A DNA stretch of 64,000 nucleotides from Terribacillus saccharophilus (GTDB lineage Bacteria > Bacillota > Bacilli > Bacillales > Amphibacillaceae): positions 1,043,994-1,107,993 of the forward strand of contig FOCD01000001.1 in the NCBI GenBank assembly GCA_900110015.1, given 5' to 3'. Below, piece by piece: positions 1 through 13,426 of the stretch; the stretch's first letter is position 1; every line of letters starts with the position of its first letter. The position numbers were made by a program, and so were the translations under genes. A model generated the notes under the pieces. The model searched no databases, was not told the origin of the DNA, and was given only the letters and a program-made list of their open reading frames with translations.

Positions 1-963
<963 letters not shown>

Positions 964-1156
964 TCAAGTATTAAAGATTCCTACTCACACAATTTCTCTC
1001 CTATAACTATTCAAATGAAAAGCTTCTTGAACCCTTGTTTAACCTATATTCTTATAAGTTTTCCATAAATGTACAAGTCCGCTCAATTCACTAAATCAAG
1101 GGCCATAAAAAAGTTTTCTGCCAGATATTCTAACAACAACCCCTGCACCAGCGCAT

Positions 1157-1170
1157 TGGTAGCGCTTACA
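1157..1170. promoter_or_regulatory. cre-like CcpA site upstream of the ilv-leu promoter
   Basis: TGGTAGCGCTTACA matches the cre consensus TGWAANCGNTNWCA at 12 of 14 positions. Its centre lies about 89 bases before the predicted transcription start (~1252). From memory, that is close to where CcpA activates the B. subtilis ilv-leu promoter. A positive role in linking carbon status to branched-chain amino acid synthesis is inferred from that position. Confidence 0.55.
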
Positions 1171-1188
1171 AGTAGTTTGAATGGTTTA

Positions 1189-1203
1189 AAGAATCTGAAA
1201 ATT
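1189..1203. promoter_or_regulatory. CodY-like box 1
   Basis: AAGAATCTGAAAATT matches the CodY consensus AATTTTCWGAAAATT at 12 of 15 positions, with an intact right half. It lies just upstream of the -35 element of the ilv-leu promoter, where CodY could repress when GTP and branched-chain amino acids are high. Confidence 0.45.
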
Positions 1204-1217
1204 TATTCAATAAGCTG

Positions 1218-1246
1218 TTGACCTAGCTTTGGTTAGGCGTTATGAT
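1218..1246 (+). promoter_or_regulatory. sigma-A promoter of the ilv-leu operon
   Basis: TTGACC (1218-1223) and TATGAT (1241-1246) are separated by exactly 17 bases, which puts the transcription start near 1252. It is the only good promoter in the region upstream of ilvD. Confidence 0.75.
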
Positions 1247-1270
1247 AACTGACAATTAATCAAATAAATG

Positions 1271-1285
1271 AATTTTCAAATTATT
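1271..1285. promoter_or_regulatory. CodY-like box 2
   Basis: AATTTTCAAATTATT matches the CodY consensus at 12 of 15 positions. It lies about 20 bases after the predicted transcription start, so binding there could act as a roadblock. The AT-rich context makes a chance match possible. Confidence 0.4.
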
Positions 1286-1360
1286 CAATTCAACTAATTT
1301 ATGCGCATTCAACACGTAAAGAGAAAAAGAACTTTTGCAACTGGGAGGTGTTTTGATCCA

Positions 1361-3028
1361 ATGCGAAGTGACATGATCAAAACAGGGATTGACCGCGCTC
1401 CGCACCGCAGTTTGCTGCATGCGACCGGTGTTAAAACGTCTGACTTAGGAAAACCATTCATCGGTGTTTGTAACTCTTACATCGATATCATTCCAGGACA
1501 CATGCATTTAAACAAATTCGCTGAAGTAGTAAAAGACGCTATTCGCCAAGCAGGCGGTATCCCCTTCGAATTCAATACGATTGGTGTAGATGATGGCATC
1601 GCGATGGGCCATATCGGCATGCGTTACAGCTTGCCGAGCAGGGAGATCATTGCGGACAGTGCGGAGACTGTCATACAGGCGCATTGGTTCGACGGCGTCT
1701 TCTATATACCGAATTGCGATAAGATCACACCAGGTATGCTGATGGCATCAGCAAGGACGAATGTCCCTTCTGTCTTTGTATCCGGAGGCCCGATGGAAGC
1801 TGGTGTAAGTCCAGATGGGAAACCATTGAACCTAGTATCCATGTTTGAGGGTGTAGGTGCTGTGCAGAACGGGACCATGACCGAACAGGAATTAGCTACA
1901 ATCGAGCAGCTTGCTTGTCCGACTTGCGGATCCTGCTCTGGTATGTTCACTGCAAACTCTATGAACAGCTTAATGGAGATGCTCGGTATGACCGTTCCGG
2001 GAAATGGAACACTGCTTGCTACATCCGACGAGCGACATGAGTTGATTTATGAGGCTGCCAGACATCTGATCCGACTTGTAAAAGAGGATATTCGTCCGCG
2101 AGACATCATGACAAAGGAAACCTTTGATAATGCATTTGCTTTGGATATGGCTATGGGCGGATCAACAAATACGGTGCTCCACACAATCGCCATTGCTCAT
2201 GAAGCTGGCATTGAATACGATATGGCAGACATTAATAAAATCGCTGAGAAGGTTCCTTACCTCTCGAAAATCAGCCCAGCGTCGGATTACTCGATGCATG
2301 ATGTTCACCTGGCTGGTGGTGTCAGTGCCATCATCAATGAGTTATGTAAAATCGACGGGCTGCTCCATAAAGAACGGATTACGATAACCGGTAAAACTAT
2401 AGCTGAAAATGTGGAAGACTATGAAATTTTGAATAAAGATGTTATTCGTCCATTAGATAATCCATACAGTCCAGTTGGCGGTCTAAGTATTCTGTATGGC
2501 AATCTAGCTCCCGACGGCAGTGTCATCAAAGTCGGAGCTGTTGATCCTTCCATCAAGAAATTCCTAGGTGAAGCAATTGTCTTTGAATCACAAGATGAGG
2601 CTCAGGAAGGAATCACGAATGGAACCGTGCAGGCAGGACATGTCGTCGTCATTCGTTACGAAGGTCCAAAGGGTGGACCAGGGATGCCAGAAATGCTCTC
2701 CCCTACTTCCGCTATTGCGGGACGCGGTTTAGCGAAAGAAGTCGCTTTGATTACAGATGGCCGTTTCTCAGGTGCAACCCGAGGCATCTCTGCCGGACAT
2801 ATTTCTCCAGAAGCAGCAGAAGGCGGACCGATAGCATTTGTTGAAAACGGCGATCCAATTTTGATCGATCTGGAAACACGCAGCATTGAATTGCTTGTTG
2901 ATGAAGATGTTCTGGATACACGCCGACAAAATTGGAAGCAGCCAGAACCGAAAATCAAATCAGGTTATTTAGCGAAATACGCAAAGCTCGTAACTTCAGC
3001 CAATACTGGCGGAGTGATGAAAATATAA
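1361..3028 (+). CDS. ilvD: dihydroxy-acid dehydratase
   Basis: IlvD converts 2,3-dihydroxy-acids to 2-keto acids, the common step of valine, isoleucine and leucine synthesis, using a cytoplasmic Fe-S cluster. The 555-residue product has the usual length. It shows cluster and active-site segments NCDKITPGM and [17 protein letters not shown], and the C-terminal GRFSGATRG motif. I chose ATG 1361 because GGGAGGTG sits 10 bases upstream and the product then starts MRSDMIKTG; an in-frame ATG at 1301 has no such site. The gene is first in the operon and lies upstream of the T-box. It should therefore respond to the promoter-level signals (cre, CodY-like boxes) but escape tRNA-sensing attenuation. 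Confidence 0.96.
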   Translation: MRSDMIKTGIDRAPHRSLLHATGVKTSDLGKPFIGVCNSYIDIIPGHMHLNKFAEVVKDAIRQAGGIPFEFNTIGVDDGIAMGHIGMRYSLPSREIIADSAETVIQAHWFDGVFYIPNCDKITPGMLMASARTNVPSVFVSGGPMEAGVSPDGKPLNLVSMFEGVGAVQNGTMTEQELATIEQLACPTCGSCSGMFTANSMNSLMEMLGMTVPGNGTLLATSDERHELIYEAARHLIRLVKEDIRPRDIMTKETFDNAFALDMAMGGSTNTVLHTIAIAHEAGIEYDMADINKIAEKVPYLSKISPASDYSMHDVHLAGGVSAIINELCKIDGLLHKERITITGKTIAENVEDYEILNKDVIRPLDNPYSPVGGLSILYGNLAPDGSVIKVGAVDPSIKKFLGEAIVFESQDEAQEGITNGTVQAGHVVVIRYEGPKGGPGMPEMLSPTSAIAGRGLAKEVALITDGRFSGATRGISAGHISPEAAEGGPIAFVENGDPILIDLETRSIELLVDEDVLDTRRQNWKQPEPKIKSGYLAKYAKLVTSANTGGVMKI

Positions 3029-3036
3029 CCAAAACG

Positions 3037-3316
3037 AAGACGGGACCATAGAGACGGAAGCATTATATTCACAGAGAGCCAGGGACGCTGGAAGCCTGGC
3101 AATATAATCCGTCATCTCTCTTCCCTGAGCGCGAAGCTGAATTACAGTAGGCTGAGCCAGGTGTACGGCACCTGTTACCAAAACGGAGCTAGCATTTTTA
3201 GCTTCACGAGGCAGTTTACCGTAAGGAAGCTGTGAACTTGGGTGGTACCGAGAAAAGCAAAGTCTTTTTTCCCCATTTCTTGCAAGATTGCTTGAATGGA
3301 GAAAAAAGGCTTTTTT
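3037..3316 (+). promoter_or_regulatory. T-box riboswitch (probably leucine) before ilvB
   Basis: The leader between ilvD and ilvB carries the T-box sequence TGGGTGGTACCG (3239-3250) that pairs with the NCCA end of uncharged tRNA. It also has an AGAGAG bulge (3074-3079) and a Stem I whose arms GACGG/CCGTC and ATTATATT/AATATAAT pair. An internal loop between GGGA/TCCC and GACGG/CCGTC contains CUC, a leucine codon and the likely specifier. A terminator follows. Uncharged tRNA should favour the antiterminator and let transcription into ilvB-ilvA. The specifier is my reading of the fold and is less certain than the T-box call. Confidence 0.92.
3262..3316 (+). terminator. T-box-controlled terminator
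   Basis: GTCTTTTTTCCCC (3262-3274) pairs with GGAGAAAAAAGGC (3298-3310), with one mismatch and one G-U pair, followed by six T residues (3311-3316). It lies directly after the T-box sequence, so it is the conditional terminator of the leader. Confidence 0.85.
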
Positions 3317-3348
3317 CATATAACAAAATCTATTGGAGGGATATAACC

Positions 3349-5078
3349 ATGAAGGTGAAGGCACAAGCCGTACAAGAAAGAAAGCCCACTGCCAAAGTTC
3401 CGAAAACAGGTGCTGATTTATTTGTAGAGTCGCTGCAGGCAGCAGGTGTTGATACAATTTTCGGCTATCCGGGAGGAGCCGTACTTCCGATTTACGATGC
3501 CCTATACCGAGCTGAACCTCGATTCCAGCACATCTTAACTCGGCATGAACAAGGAGCCATACATGCCGCAGAAGGCTATGCACGCGTTTCCGGTAAACCG
3601 GGAGTTGTAATTGCAACATCTGGACCTGGTGCGACAAACCTTATCACAGGAATTGCTGATGCCATGATGGACTCCCTGCCACTTGTTGTATTCACCGGCC
3701 AAGTAGGAAGAAGTGTTATCGGAACAGATGCTTTCCAGGAATCAGATGTGATGGGGATCACCACTCCTATCACAAAGCACAACTATCAAGTTCAAAAGCA
3801 GGAAGATATGCCGCGTATTATTAAAGAAGCGTTCTATATCGCAACAACTGGCCGCCCTGGTCCTGTGGTAATCGACATCCCAAAAGACATTTCGGGAGAA
3901 GTTTACCAAACAGCCGCTGCTGAGGAACCGATTCACCTTCCAGGTTATCAACCGACAATGAAGCCAAATAATAATCAAATCAAAAAGCTGATCCATGCTA
4001 TTTCGACAGCCAAACGCCCAATTTTGTTAACTGGAGCAGGTATTCTGCACGCAAAAGCATCTGAAGAAGTTCGAGCATTCGCAAAGCGTTTTCAGCTGCC
4101 TGTCACCTCCACACTCCTTGGACTTGGAGCATTCCCTGCCAGTGATCCGCAATTTCTCGGCATGGCTGGCATGCATGGGACATATGCAGCCAACCGCGGA
4201 CTGTATGAATGCGATTTATTGATCAATGTCGGGGCCCGATTCGATGATAGACTTACTGGCAATCTGGAGCATTTCGCTCCACAAGCAATAATTGCACATA
4301 TAGATATCGATCCCGCTGAAATCGGTAAAATCATTCCTACTAGCATTCCAGTTGTGGCAGACGCAAAAGCTGCATTGCAACAACTGAAAACAGCAGAAGC
4401 AGAAATGCCTGATACCGAGACCTGGCGAAATCATTTGCAGAACTACAAGGAAGAATATCCGCTTTGGTATAACAACCCGGCTGAGGACCTTATCCCGCAA
4501 TGGGTAATGAAGGCAGTACACAAAGCAACCGATGGTAATGCCATTATTACAACTGATGTCGGGCAGCATCAGATGTGGACAGCTCAATATTATGGCTTTG
4601 ACAGACCGAACCGTTGGGTTACATCAGGCGGGCTCGGCACAATGGGATTTGGTTTTCCTGCGGCCATAGGAGCTCAGCTGGCATGTCCAGAGAGTAAGGT
4701 TATCAGCGTAGTCGGAGATGGCGGTTTTCAAATGACGATGCAGGAGCTTTCCGTCCTGCAGGAGCGAAAGCTGCCAGTTAAGGTATTGATCGTCAACAAC
4801 CAAAGTCTAGGCATGGTAAGACAATGGCAGGAGTTCTTTTATCAGGAACGATATTCCGAATCACTGCTCAATATCCAGCCGGATTTCGTCAAGCTGGCAG
4901 ATAGCTACGACATTAAAGGCGTACGTTTGGAAACACAGGAGCAGCTAGTAGCAGAGCTACCTTCCCTGCTTCAATCCGACGAACCTGTTGTTATTGATTG
5001 CCGCGTGTTGCGTCAGGAGAATGTGTTCCCTATGATCGCACCTGGAAAAGGGCTGCATGAAATGATTGGAGTGAGTCG

Positions 5079-5082
<4 letters not shown>
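3349..5082 (+). CDS. ilvB: acetolactate synthase, large (catalytic) subunit
   Basis: IlvB condenses pyruvate with pyruvate or 2-oxobutyrate, using thiamine diphosphate, Mg and FAD; it is the committed step of the pathway. The 577 residues match the family. Visible motifs are [15 protein letters not shown] (cofactor-activating Glu), the central FAD region ([10 protein letters not shown]), and [12 protein letters not shown]...[11 protein letters not shown] for ThDP/Mg. The start at 3349 follows TTGGAGGG by 8 bases; longer in-frame versions would run back into the T-box. The stop overlaps ilvH by four bases (ATGA), implying translational coupling of the two subunits. Expression is gated by the preceding T-box. 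Confidence 0.96.
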
Positions 5083-8192
<3,110 letters not shown>

Positions 8193-8215
8193 ACCTGACC
8201 TGGAGAGTGTTAACT

Positions 8216-9301
8216 ATGCAAAAGAACATCGTACTGCTTCCGGGAGATGGAATCGGTCCTGCTGTGACAGAAGCCGCTGCTTCTGTCCTGCAGCAAGTGG
8301 CCGATATCTTTTCCCACAACTTCATCTTCACTAGTAAGATGATTGGCGGTGCTGCCATTGATACATTCGGGGAACCACTGCCAGCAGACACCCTTCAAGC
8401 TTGTAAGGACACAGATGCCATTTTACTTGGTGCTGTCGGAGGACCAAAATGGGATCAGCAGCCTCCTCAACTGCGACCGGAAAAAGGACTGCTTCAGCTG
8501 CGCAAGGGCTTAGGCCTTTTTGCTAACTTGCGGCCGGTCAGAACCTTCCCTTCTCTGCTTGCTAGTTCTCCGCTCAAGCAGGAAATTGTCGCAGGAAGCG
8601 ATTTATTGATTGTAAGGGAGCTGACTGGCGGGCTGTACTTTGGTCTCCCAAGCGAACGTCGTGATAATGGTAAAACCGTTGTCGATACCTTGCAATACGA
8701 AAAAAGTGAAATCGAACGGATTGTCGAGACAGGTTTCCAGAGTGCTATGCTGCGAGATAAACGTTTGGCTTCTGTCGATAAAGCTAATGTACTTGAATCT
8801 AGTAAGCTATGGCGTGAAATCGTCGATGAAAAAAGCAGGGACTACCCAGAAGTAAAAGTTGAGCATATGCTCGTAGATTCTACTGCAATGAAACTCATTA
8901 CGAACCCAACCTACTTCGATGTCATTGTCACAGAGAACCTATTCGGCGATATCCTGAGCGATGAAGCATCCGTGCTAACCGGTTCACTCGGCCTCCTCCC
9001 TTCTGCCAGCTTGCGCGAGGACCAACTCGGTTTGTATGAGCCAGTCCATGGCTCCGCTCCGGATATAGCCGGCAAGGATATTGCTAATCCGCTTGGAGCA
9101 ATTCTTTCAGCCGCGATGCTGCTTCGTTATTCTTTCGGGATGGAAAAAGAAGCCGACGCCGTTGAAGCTGCTGTAGACGACGTGCTGCAAAGCGGTTATG
9201 GCACTCAAGATATGCAGGTAAATCCTGAAAGAATCGTCGGTACAAAAGAAATGACCTCCCTCGTCATCGAACAGCTGACGGCAGCAAAAGTGAGTTCTTA
9301 A
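8216..9301 (+). CDS. leuB: 3-isopropylmalate dehydrogenase
   Basis: An NAD-dependent oxidative decarboxylase of leucine synthesis, 361 residues. Motifs: [11 protein letters not shown] at the N-terminus, substrate-binding RVRT-region equivalents ([15 protein letters not shown]), the metal-binding aspartates in [13 protein letters not shown], and [16 protein letters not shown] near the C-terminus. I prefer ATG 8216 ([10 protein letters not shown]). An in-frame GTG at 8207 lies inside the ribosome-binding region TGGAGAGTG and would place the site too close. Confidence 0.96.
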   Translation: MQKNIVLLPGDGIGPAVTEAAASVLQQVADIFSHNFIFTSKMIGGAAIDTFGEPLPADTLQACKDTDAILLGAVGGPKWDQQPPQLRPEKGLLQLRKGLGLFANLRPVRTFPSLLASSPLKQEIVAGSDLLIVRELTGGLYFGLPSERRDNGKTVVDTLQYEKSEIERIVETGFQSAMLRDKRLASVDKANVLESSKLWREIVDEKSRDYPEVKVEHMLVDSTAMKLITNPTYFDVIVTENLFGDILSDEASVLTGSLGLLPSASLREDQLGLYEPVHGSAPDIAGKDIANPLGAILSAAMLLRYSFGMEKEADAVEAAVDDVLQSGYGTQDMQVNPERIVGTKEMTSLVIEQLTAAKVSS

Positions 9302-9318
9302 GAAAGGACCTGAGACCA

Positions 9319-10734
9319 ATGAAGCAACCAAAGACGATTATCGAAAAGATATGGGAAAAACATACTGTCGTACAAGAACCGGATAAGCCAGATCTCTTGT
9401 ATATCGACTTGCACCTTGTGCATGAAGTAACATCTCCGCAGGCTTTTGAAGGCTTGCGTCTGGCTGGTCGGAAAGTACGGCAGCCGGAACGCACATATGC
9501 AACTGTTGATCACAACGTACCGACGATTCACCGTCCATTGATCCGTGATGAAGTAGCACGAAAACAAATGGAAACATTGCGGTCCAATTGTGCTGAATTT
9601 GGTATCCGTCTAGCTGATATCGACCACCCGGATCAAGGTATCGTGCATGTTATCGGCCCGCAGCTAGGTTTGACGCAGCCCGGTAAAACGATTGTATGCG
9701 GCGACAGCCATACATCCACCCATGGCGCGTTTGGGGCTTTGGCATTTGGTATTGGTACAAGTGAAGTAGAACATGTGCTTGCTACCCAGACACTTTGGCA
9801 AAACAAACCAAAGACACTGAATGTGCATATTGAAGGATCCCTTGGAACTGGTGTGACTGCGAAAGATTTGATTTTGGCCATTATTAGTAAATTCGGCGTT
9901 AAGTTCGGAACCGGATATGTACTTGAGTATACCGGCGAAGCTATCCGTAAACTATCAATGGAAGAACGAATGTCAGTATGTAACATGTCCATAGAAGCAG
10001 GTGCCAGAGCTGGCCTTATCAGCCCGGATGAGACGACGTTTGAATACCTGCGTGACAGAAGATATGCTCCGGAAGGTTTAGATTTCGAGGCTGCTGTCTC
10101 TGAATGGAAAAACCTTGTTACGGATGAAGGTGCAGCTTATGACCACACCGTATATTTGGATGCATCAGAAATCGAACCGCAGGTCACTTGGGGAACGAAC
10201 CCTGGTATGTGCCTTCCGATATCCGCAAATGTTCCAGACCCAGCGCTTATCGAGGATAAGGACGAAAGAGCTTCTGTCGAGCAAGCCCTCGCTTATATGG
10301 GCTTGGAGGCAAATCAGCAGCTGACTTCCATTGAAATCCAGCATGTTTTTATCGGCTCCTGTACAAATTCTCGAATTACAGACTTGCGCAAGGCTGCAAG
10401 TGTCATTAAAGGAAGAAAGGTCCACCCCTCTGTCCGTGCCATGGTCGTTCCAGGTTCGTTCACTGTCAAGATGCAGGCTGAACAAGAAGGACTGGATCAA
10501 CTATTCCAAAATGCAGGATTTGAGTGGCGTGATGCAGGCTGCAGCATGTGTTTGGCAATGAATGAAGATGTTGTGCCCGCAGGTGAACGTTGTGCTTCTA
10601 CCTCGAATCGTAATTTTGAGGGTCGTCAAGGAACTGGAGCCCGAACTCATTTAGCCAGCCCGGAAATGGCAGCGGCGGCAGCAATCGAGGGACGCTTTGT
10701 CGATGTCCGACAGGTAGTCGCACCAACTGTGTAA
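9319..10734 (+). CDS. leuC: 3-isopropylmalate dehydratase, large subunit
   Basis: The aconitase-family large subunit (471 residues) that isomerises 2- to 3-isopropylmalate together with LeuD. Cluster ligands are visible in [14 protein letters not shown] (one Cys) and [10 protein letters not shown] (two Cys), giving the expected three cysteines for a [4Fe-4S] centre. [19 protein letters not shown] is the substrate-binding segment. It starts 17 bases after leuB behind GAAAGGACC and ends 12 bases before leuD. Confidence 0.96.
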   Translation: MKQPKTIIEKIWEKHTVVQEPDKPDLLYIDLHLVHEVTSPQAFEGLRLAGRKVRQPERTYATVDHNVPTIHRPLIRDEVARKQMETLRSNCAEFGIRLADIDHPDQGIVHVIGPQLGLTQPGKTIVCGDSHTSTHGAFGALAFGIGTSEVEHVLATQTLWQNKPKTLNVHIEGSLGTGVTAKDLILAIISKFGVKFGTGYVLEYTGEAIRKLSMEERMSVCNMSIEAGARAGLISPDETTFEYLRDRRYAPEGLDFEAAVSEWKNLVTDEGAAYDHTVYLDASEIEPQVTWGTNPGMCLPISANVPDPALIEDKDERASVEQALAYMGLEANQQLTSIEIQHVFIGSCTNSRITDLRKAASVIKGRKVHPSVRAMVVPGSFTVKMQAEQEGLDQLFQNAGFEWRDAGCSMCLAMNEDVVPAGERCASTSNRNFEGRQGTGARTHLASPEMAAAAAIEGRFVDVRQVVAPTV

Positions 10735-10746
10735 GGAGGATAGAAA

Positions 10747-11328
10747 ATGGAACCTATCAAAACTCATAATGGACTTGTCTATCCGTTGCCAAAACGTAAT
10801 GTCGACACAGACCAGATCATACCTAAACAATTTTTAAAGCGTATAGAACGAGCAGGTTTCGGGCAATTTCTCTTTTATAACTGGCGTTTCGATGAGAATG
10901 ACCAGCCACGCACAGACTTTTCTTTGAATCAGCCGAAATATGAAGGTGTCTCCGTCTTAATCGGCGGTGACAATTTTGGGTGTGGTTCGTCACGTGAACA
11001 TGCTCCATGGGCCCTCTTGGACTATGGATTCAAAGTTATCATTGCGCCTAGTTTTGCAGATATTTTCTATAATAATACAACTAAAAACGGGATACTCGCT
11101 ATCCGCCTGTCAGAGCAACAAGTAGACTATTTGCTCAATCAGGCAGAAAAAAATTCTTATACACTGACAATAGATCTGGAAAAACAGAAAGTATATGATA
11201 AGCTAGGTTTTGAGGCAGGCTTTGACATTCCTGCCTATAATAAACATATGCTATTAAATGGACTAGACGAGATTGGCATTACATTAAGTTATGCTGATCA
11301 AATAACACAATTTGAACAGACACATTAA
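10747..11328 (+). CDS. leuD: 3-isopropylmalate dehydratase, small subunit
   Basis: A 193-residue swivel-domain partner of LeuC, with NVDTDQIIPKQFLKR at the N-terminus and GDNFGCGSSREHAPWAL as the active-site loop. AAGGAGGATAGAAA precedes the ATG. Length and position behind leuC are standard. Confidence 0.96.
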   Translation: MEPIKTHNGLVYPLPKRNVDTDQIIPKQFLKRIERAGFGQFLFYNWRFDENDQPRTDFSLNQPKYEGVSVLIGGDNFGCGSSREHAPWALLDYGFKVIIAPSFADIFYNNTTKNGILAIRLSEQQVDYLLNQAEKNSYTLTIDLEKQKVYDKLGFEAGFDIPAYNKHMLLNGLDEIGITLSYADQITQFEQTH

Positions 11329-11342
11329 AGGAGTGTGAAGGC

Positions 11343-12332
11343 ATTGGGGATTGCTTAAGTCAGAAAAAGATACAAGCAGCTACAGCTTATTTGAAGGGTT
11401 TAGTACATCATACGTCAATCAGAACATCCACTTCATTAGATAGATTGATGGGCAGGAACGTATATCTGAAGATGGAGAACCAGCAGAAGACAGGTGCCTT
11501 CAAAGCACGCGGAGCCATTTTTAAAATTGGCTGCATGAAGGAATCGGACGCAAAGCGAGGAGTTATCGCTGCATCTGCCGGCAACCATGCACAAGGAGTT
11601 GCTCTTGCAGCAGCAAAACGCGACATTCCAGCTAAAATCTACATGCCAATTCATACGCCGACGCCAAAAGTGGAAGCAACCAAAAGCTATGGTGCAACGG
11701 TTGAATTAGCAGGTGAAACGTTCCAGGAGGCGCTATTTGCTGCCCAAAAGGAGCAACAGCATTCTGGGAGTACTTTCATCCATCCATTCGATGATATTGA
11801 TATCATCGCTGGACAGGGCACGATTGCTGTAGAAATGCTGGCAGATCAGCCTGAACTCGATACACTCATAGTCCCGATTGGAGGCGGCGGCCTGATTAGC
11901 GGTATCGCTTTCGCCGCCAAGCAGATCAAGCCTTCGATTCGAGTCATCGGTGTGCAAACGGAGGCAGTGTGTGCTACCTATCATGCATTTCATAAACATT
12001 TGATACCATCTCTCCCTTGCCCAACAATTGCTGAGGGGATTGCTGTCAATGAGCCAGGTAAAGTGACATTGCCGTTGATTCAGCAATATGTGGATGATAT
12101 CGTTACTGTTTCTGAGCGTGATATAGCTGCGGCCGTCTTGCAGTTGCTAGAACGGCATAAGACGCTTGCAGAAGGTGCAGGTGCCGCTAGCTTTGCAGCA
12201 CTGATGCGCCATCATCAGAGTATACGTTCTGATCATTGCGGAATCATCATCAGCGGTGGGAACTTCGATCTTCATAAGCTGACAGAGCTGCATGCACTTA
12301 CTATGCATCTCCCCGCCAACAGCTTGGCATAA
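11343..12332 (+). CDS. ilvA: threonine ammonia-lyase, short form without ACT domain; probable AUU start
   Basis: A PLP enzyme that makes 2-oxobutyrate from threonine and feeds isoleucine synthesis. Motifs: KMENQQKTGAFKARGA (PLP lysine), SAGNHAQGVA, PIGGGGLISG (phosphate cradle). The protein ends at about 329 residues, so the C-terminal ACT-like regulatory domain of B. subtilis IlvA (about 420 residues) is missing. Start: the first conventional in-frame codon is TTG 11391 (KGLVHHT), with no ribosome site. Homologous sequence continues upstream (LSQKKIQAATAYLKGLVHHT) to ATT 11343, which sits 9 bases after AAAGGAG, and no other ATG, GTG or TTG lies in frame there. I therefore propose an AUU start. 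Loss of an upstream ATG by mutation or base-call error is the alternative. Confidence 0.88.
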   Translation: MGDCLSQKKIQAATAYLKGLVHHTSIRTSTSLDRLMGRNVYLKMENQQKTGAFKARGAIFKIGCMKESDAKRGVIAASAGNHAQGVALAAAKRDIPAKIYMPIHTPTPKVEATKSYGATVELAGETFQEALFAAQKEQQHSGSTFIHPFDDIDIIAGQGTIAVEMLADQPELDTLIVPIGGGGLISGIAFAAKQIKPSIRVIGVQTEAVCATYHAFHKHLIPSLPCPTIAEGIAVNEPGKVTLPLIQQYVDDIVTVSERDIAAAVLQLLERHKTLAEGAGAASFAALMRHHQSIRSDHCGIIISGGNFDLHKLTELHALTMHLPANSLA

Positions 12333-12335
12333 GAA

Positions 12336-12372
12336 AGAGCAGGAAGCTTTTGCTTCCTGCTCTATTTTTCTT
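12336..12372. terminator. terminator ending the ilv-leu operon
   Basis: AGAGCAGGAAGC (12336-12347), loop TTTT, GCTTCCTGCTCT (12352-12363), then ATTTTTC: a perfect 12-bp stem. It also overlaps the stop of the convergent minus-strand gene at 12362, so it may act in both directions. Confidence 0.88.
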
Positions 12373-12526
12373 TTTCCGGCTTCAGTCTGCCAGCTTGCTT
12401 CAGCTGTTCCCGAAGCAAATATTCGATTTGAGCGTTCACACTGCGAAAATCATCGTCTGCCCATTTCTGCACCATATCATAGATATCCTGGTTGATACGT
12501 AGCGGAAAACTCTTCTTTTTAACCAT
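12362..12526 (-). CDS. ribbon-helix-helix (Arc-type) DNA-binding protein, 54 aa
   Basis: A short gene (MVKKKSFPLRINQDIYDMVQ..., 54 residues). The pattern is a basic beta strand (KKSFPLRI), then two helices (QDIYDMVQKWADDDFRSVNAQIEYLLREQL), as in Arc/MetJ-type dimeric repressors. It begins 12 bases after the stop of the SPFH gene, behind GCAGGGG, so the two form one operon. Inferred role: autoregulation of the operon through the palindrome at 13400-13425. No toxin partner is evident, so I do not call it an antitoxin. Confidence 0.75.
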   Translation of the reverse strand: MVKKKSFPLRINQDIYDMVQKWADDDFRSVNAQIEYLLREQLKQAGRLKPEKEK

Positions 12527-12538
12527 ATGACCCCTGCT

Positions 12539-13378
12539 TTAATATAGTGATCCATTGTTCACGACGGGCTGTGTCCCGCGATCGGAAACAATGGCCACCA
12601 TCAGATTATTCACCATTTGCGCTTTGCGCTCTGGATCTAGTTCCAAATCGCCTTCATTCAAAGCTTCCACAGCATCCATCGACATTCCAACTGCACCTTC
12701 TACAATCATCTTGCGGGCAGCAATGATTGCTGCTGCCTGCTGACGCTGCAGCATCGCTTGAGCTATTTCTGTTGAGTAAGCAAGATGCGTGAAACGTGCT
12801 TCCATTACTTCCACACCTGCTTCATTCAGGCGCGCTTCCAGTTCCGCCTGCAGCTTACCCGTAATTTCATCACCATTCTCTCGCAGAGAAAACCCTGATT
12901 CGTTGAAATTGTCGTATGGATAATTTGAAGCAATATGACGGACTGCCGCTTCACTTTGGATAGCGACGAATTCTTCGTAATCATCTACATTGAACGCGGC
13001 TTTTGCTGTATCTACTACACGATACACAATCACTGCAGCTATTTCAATCGGATTCCCTTCTATGTCATTTACTTTCAGCGTCTTGGAGTTAAAGTTACGG
13101 ATGCGCAAAGTAATCCGCTGTCTCGTTGTCAGAGGGATAGTCAGAAATAAACCATTGGCGCGGATTGTACCAATATATTTACCGAAGAACGTTACGACGT
13201 AGGCTTGATTAGGGGGAACAATTACTATTCCAGTTACCAGTAATACAGCAACAAGGATGAGAACGACAGCTATAACGATAGCCTCTTGCATCAAACTGAA
13301 AATACCAGCTCCTGCACAAGCAAGGATGATCAACACTCCGAGGAAACCATTTAAGGAAGAAGCTTGCTTTTCTTTCAT
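12539..13378 (-). CDS. SPFH/Band-7 domain membrane protein
   Basis: A 279-residue protein. Two hydrophobic segments (about residues 10-27 and 30-52) are followed by a stomatin/prohibitin-type SPFH domain (VPPNQAYVVTFFGKYIGTI, TLRIRNFNSKTLKVNDIEGNPIEI) and a C-terminal helical Ala/Arg-rich stretch (AQAMLQRQQAAAIIAARKMI). SPFH proteins build oligomeric membrane microdomains. ATG 13378 was chosen because GGAG lies 8 bases upstream; the in-frame GTG at 13387 would overlap that site. It is followed immediately by the RHH gene, an SPFH + Arc-type arrangement I recall from other Firmicutes. Confidence 0.85.
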   Translation of the reverse strand: MKEKQASSLNGFLGVLIILACAGAGIFSLMQEAIVIAVVLILVAVLLVTGIVIVPPNQAYVVTFFGKYIGTIRANGLFLTIPLTTRQRITLRIRNFNSKTLKVNDIEGNPIEIAAVIVYRVVDTAKAAFNVDDYEEFVAIQSEAAVRHIASNYPYDNFNESGFSLRENGDEITGKLQAELEARLNEAGVEVMEARFTHLAYSTEIAQAMLQRQQAAAIIAARKMIVEGAVGMSMDAVEALNEGDLELDPERKAQMVNNLMVAIVSDRGTQPVVNNGSLY

Positions 13379-13399
13379 ACACGTCACTCCTACATTTTC

Positions 13400-13425
13400 A
13401 TATTAAAGTGATATCACTTTAATAT
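13400..13425. promoter_or_regulatory. 26-bp perfect palindrome, probable operator of the SPFH-RHH operon
   Basis: The core ATTAAAGTGAT is followed by its exact complement ATCACTTTAAT, extended by AT at each end, giving 26 paired bases with no loop. It starts two bases downstream of the predicted -10 element (minus strand) and covers the expected transcription start. A dimeric repressor, most simply the RHH protein of the same operon, would block transcription there. Confidence 0.7.
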
Positions 13426-13426
13426 T

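Noticed and set aside
1301-1360. Upstream extension of IlvD ([12 protein letters not shown]...)
   Set aside because: No ribosome site before 1301, whereas GGGAGGTG precedes ATG 1361 and the family starts there.
2996-3637. 213-codon minus-strand frame over the T-box
   Set aside because: It overlaps the T-box leader and the 5' part of ilvB and has no recognisable domain.
12362-12526. RHH protein as antitoxin of a toxin-antitoxin pair
   Set aside because: The co-encoded partner is an SPFH membrane protein, not a toxin, and no other small gene is linked.
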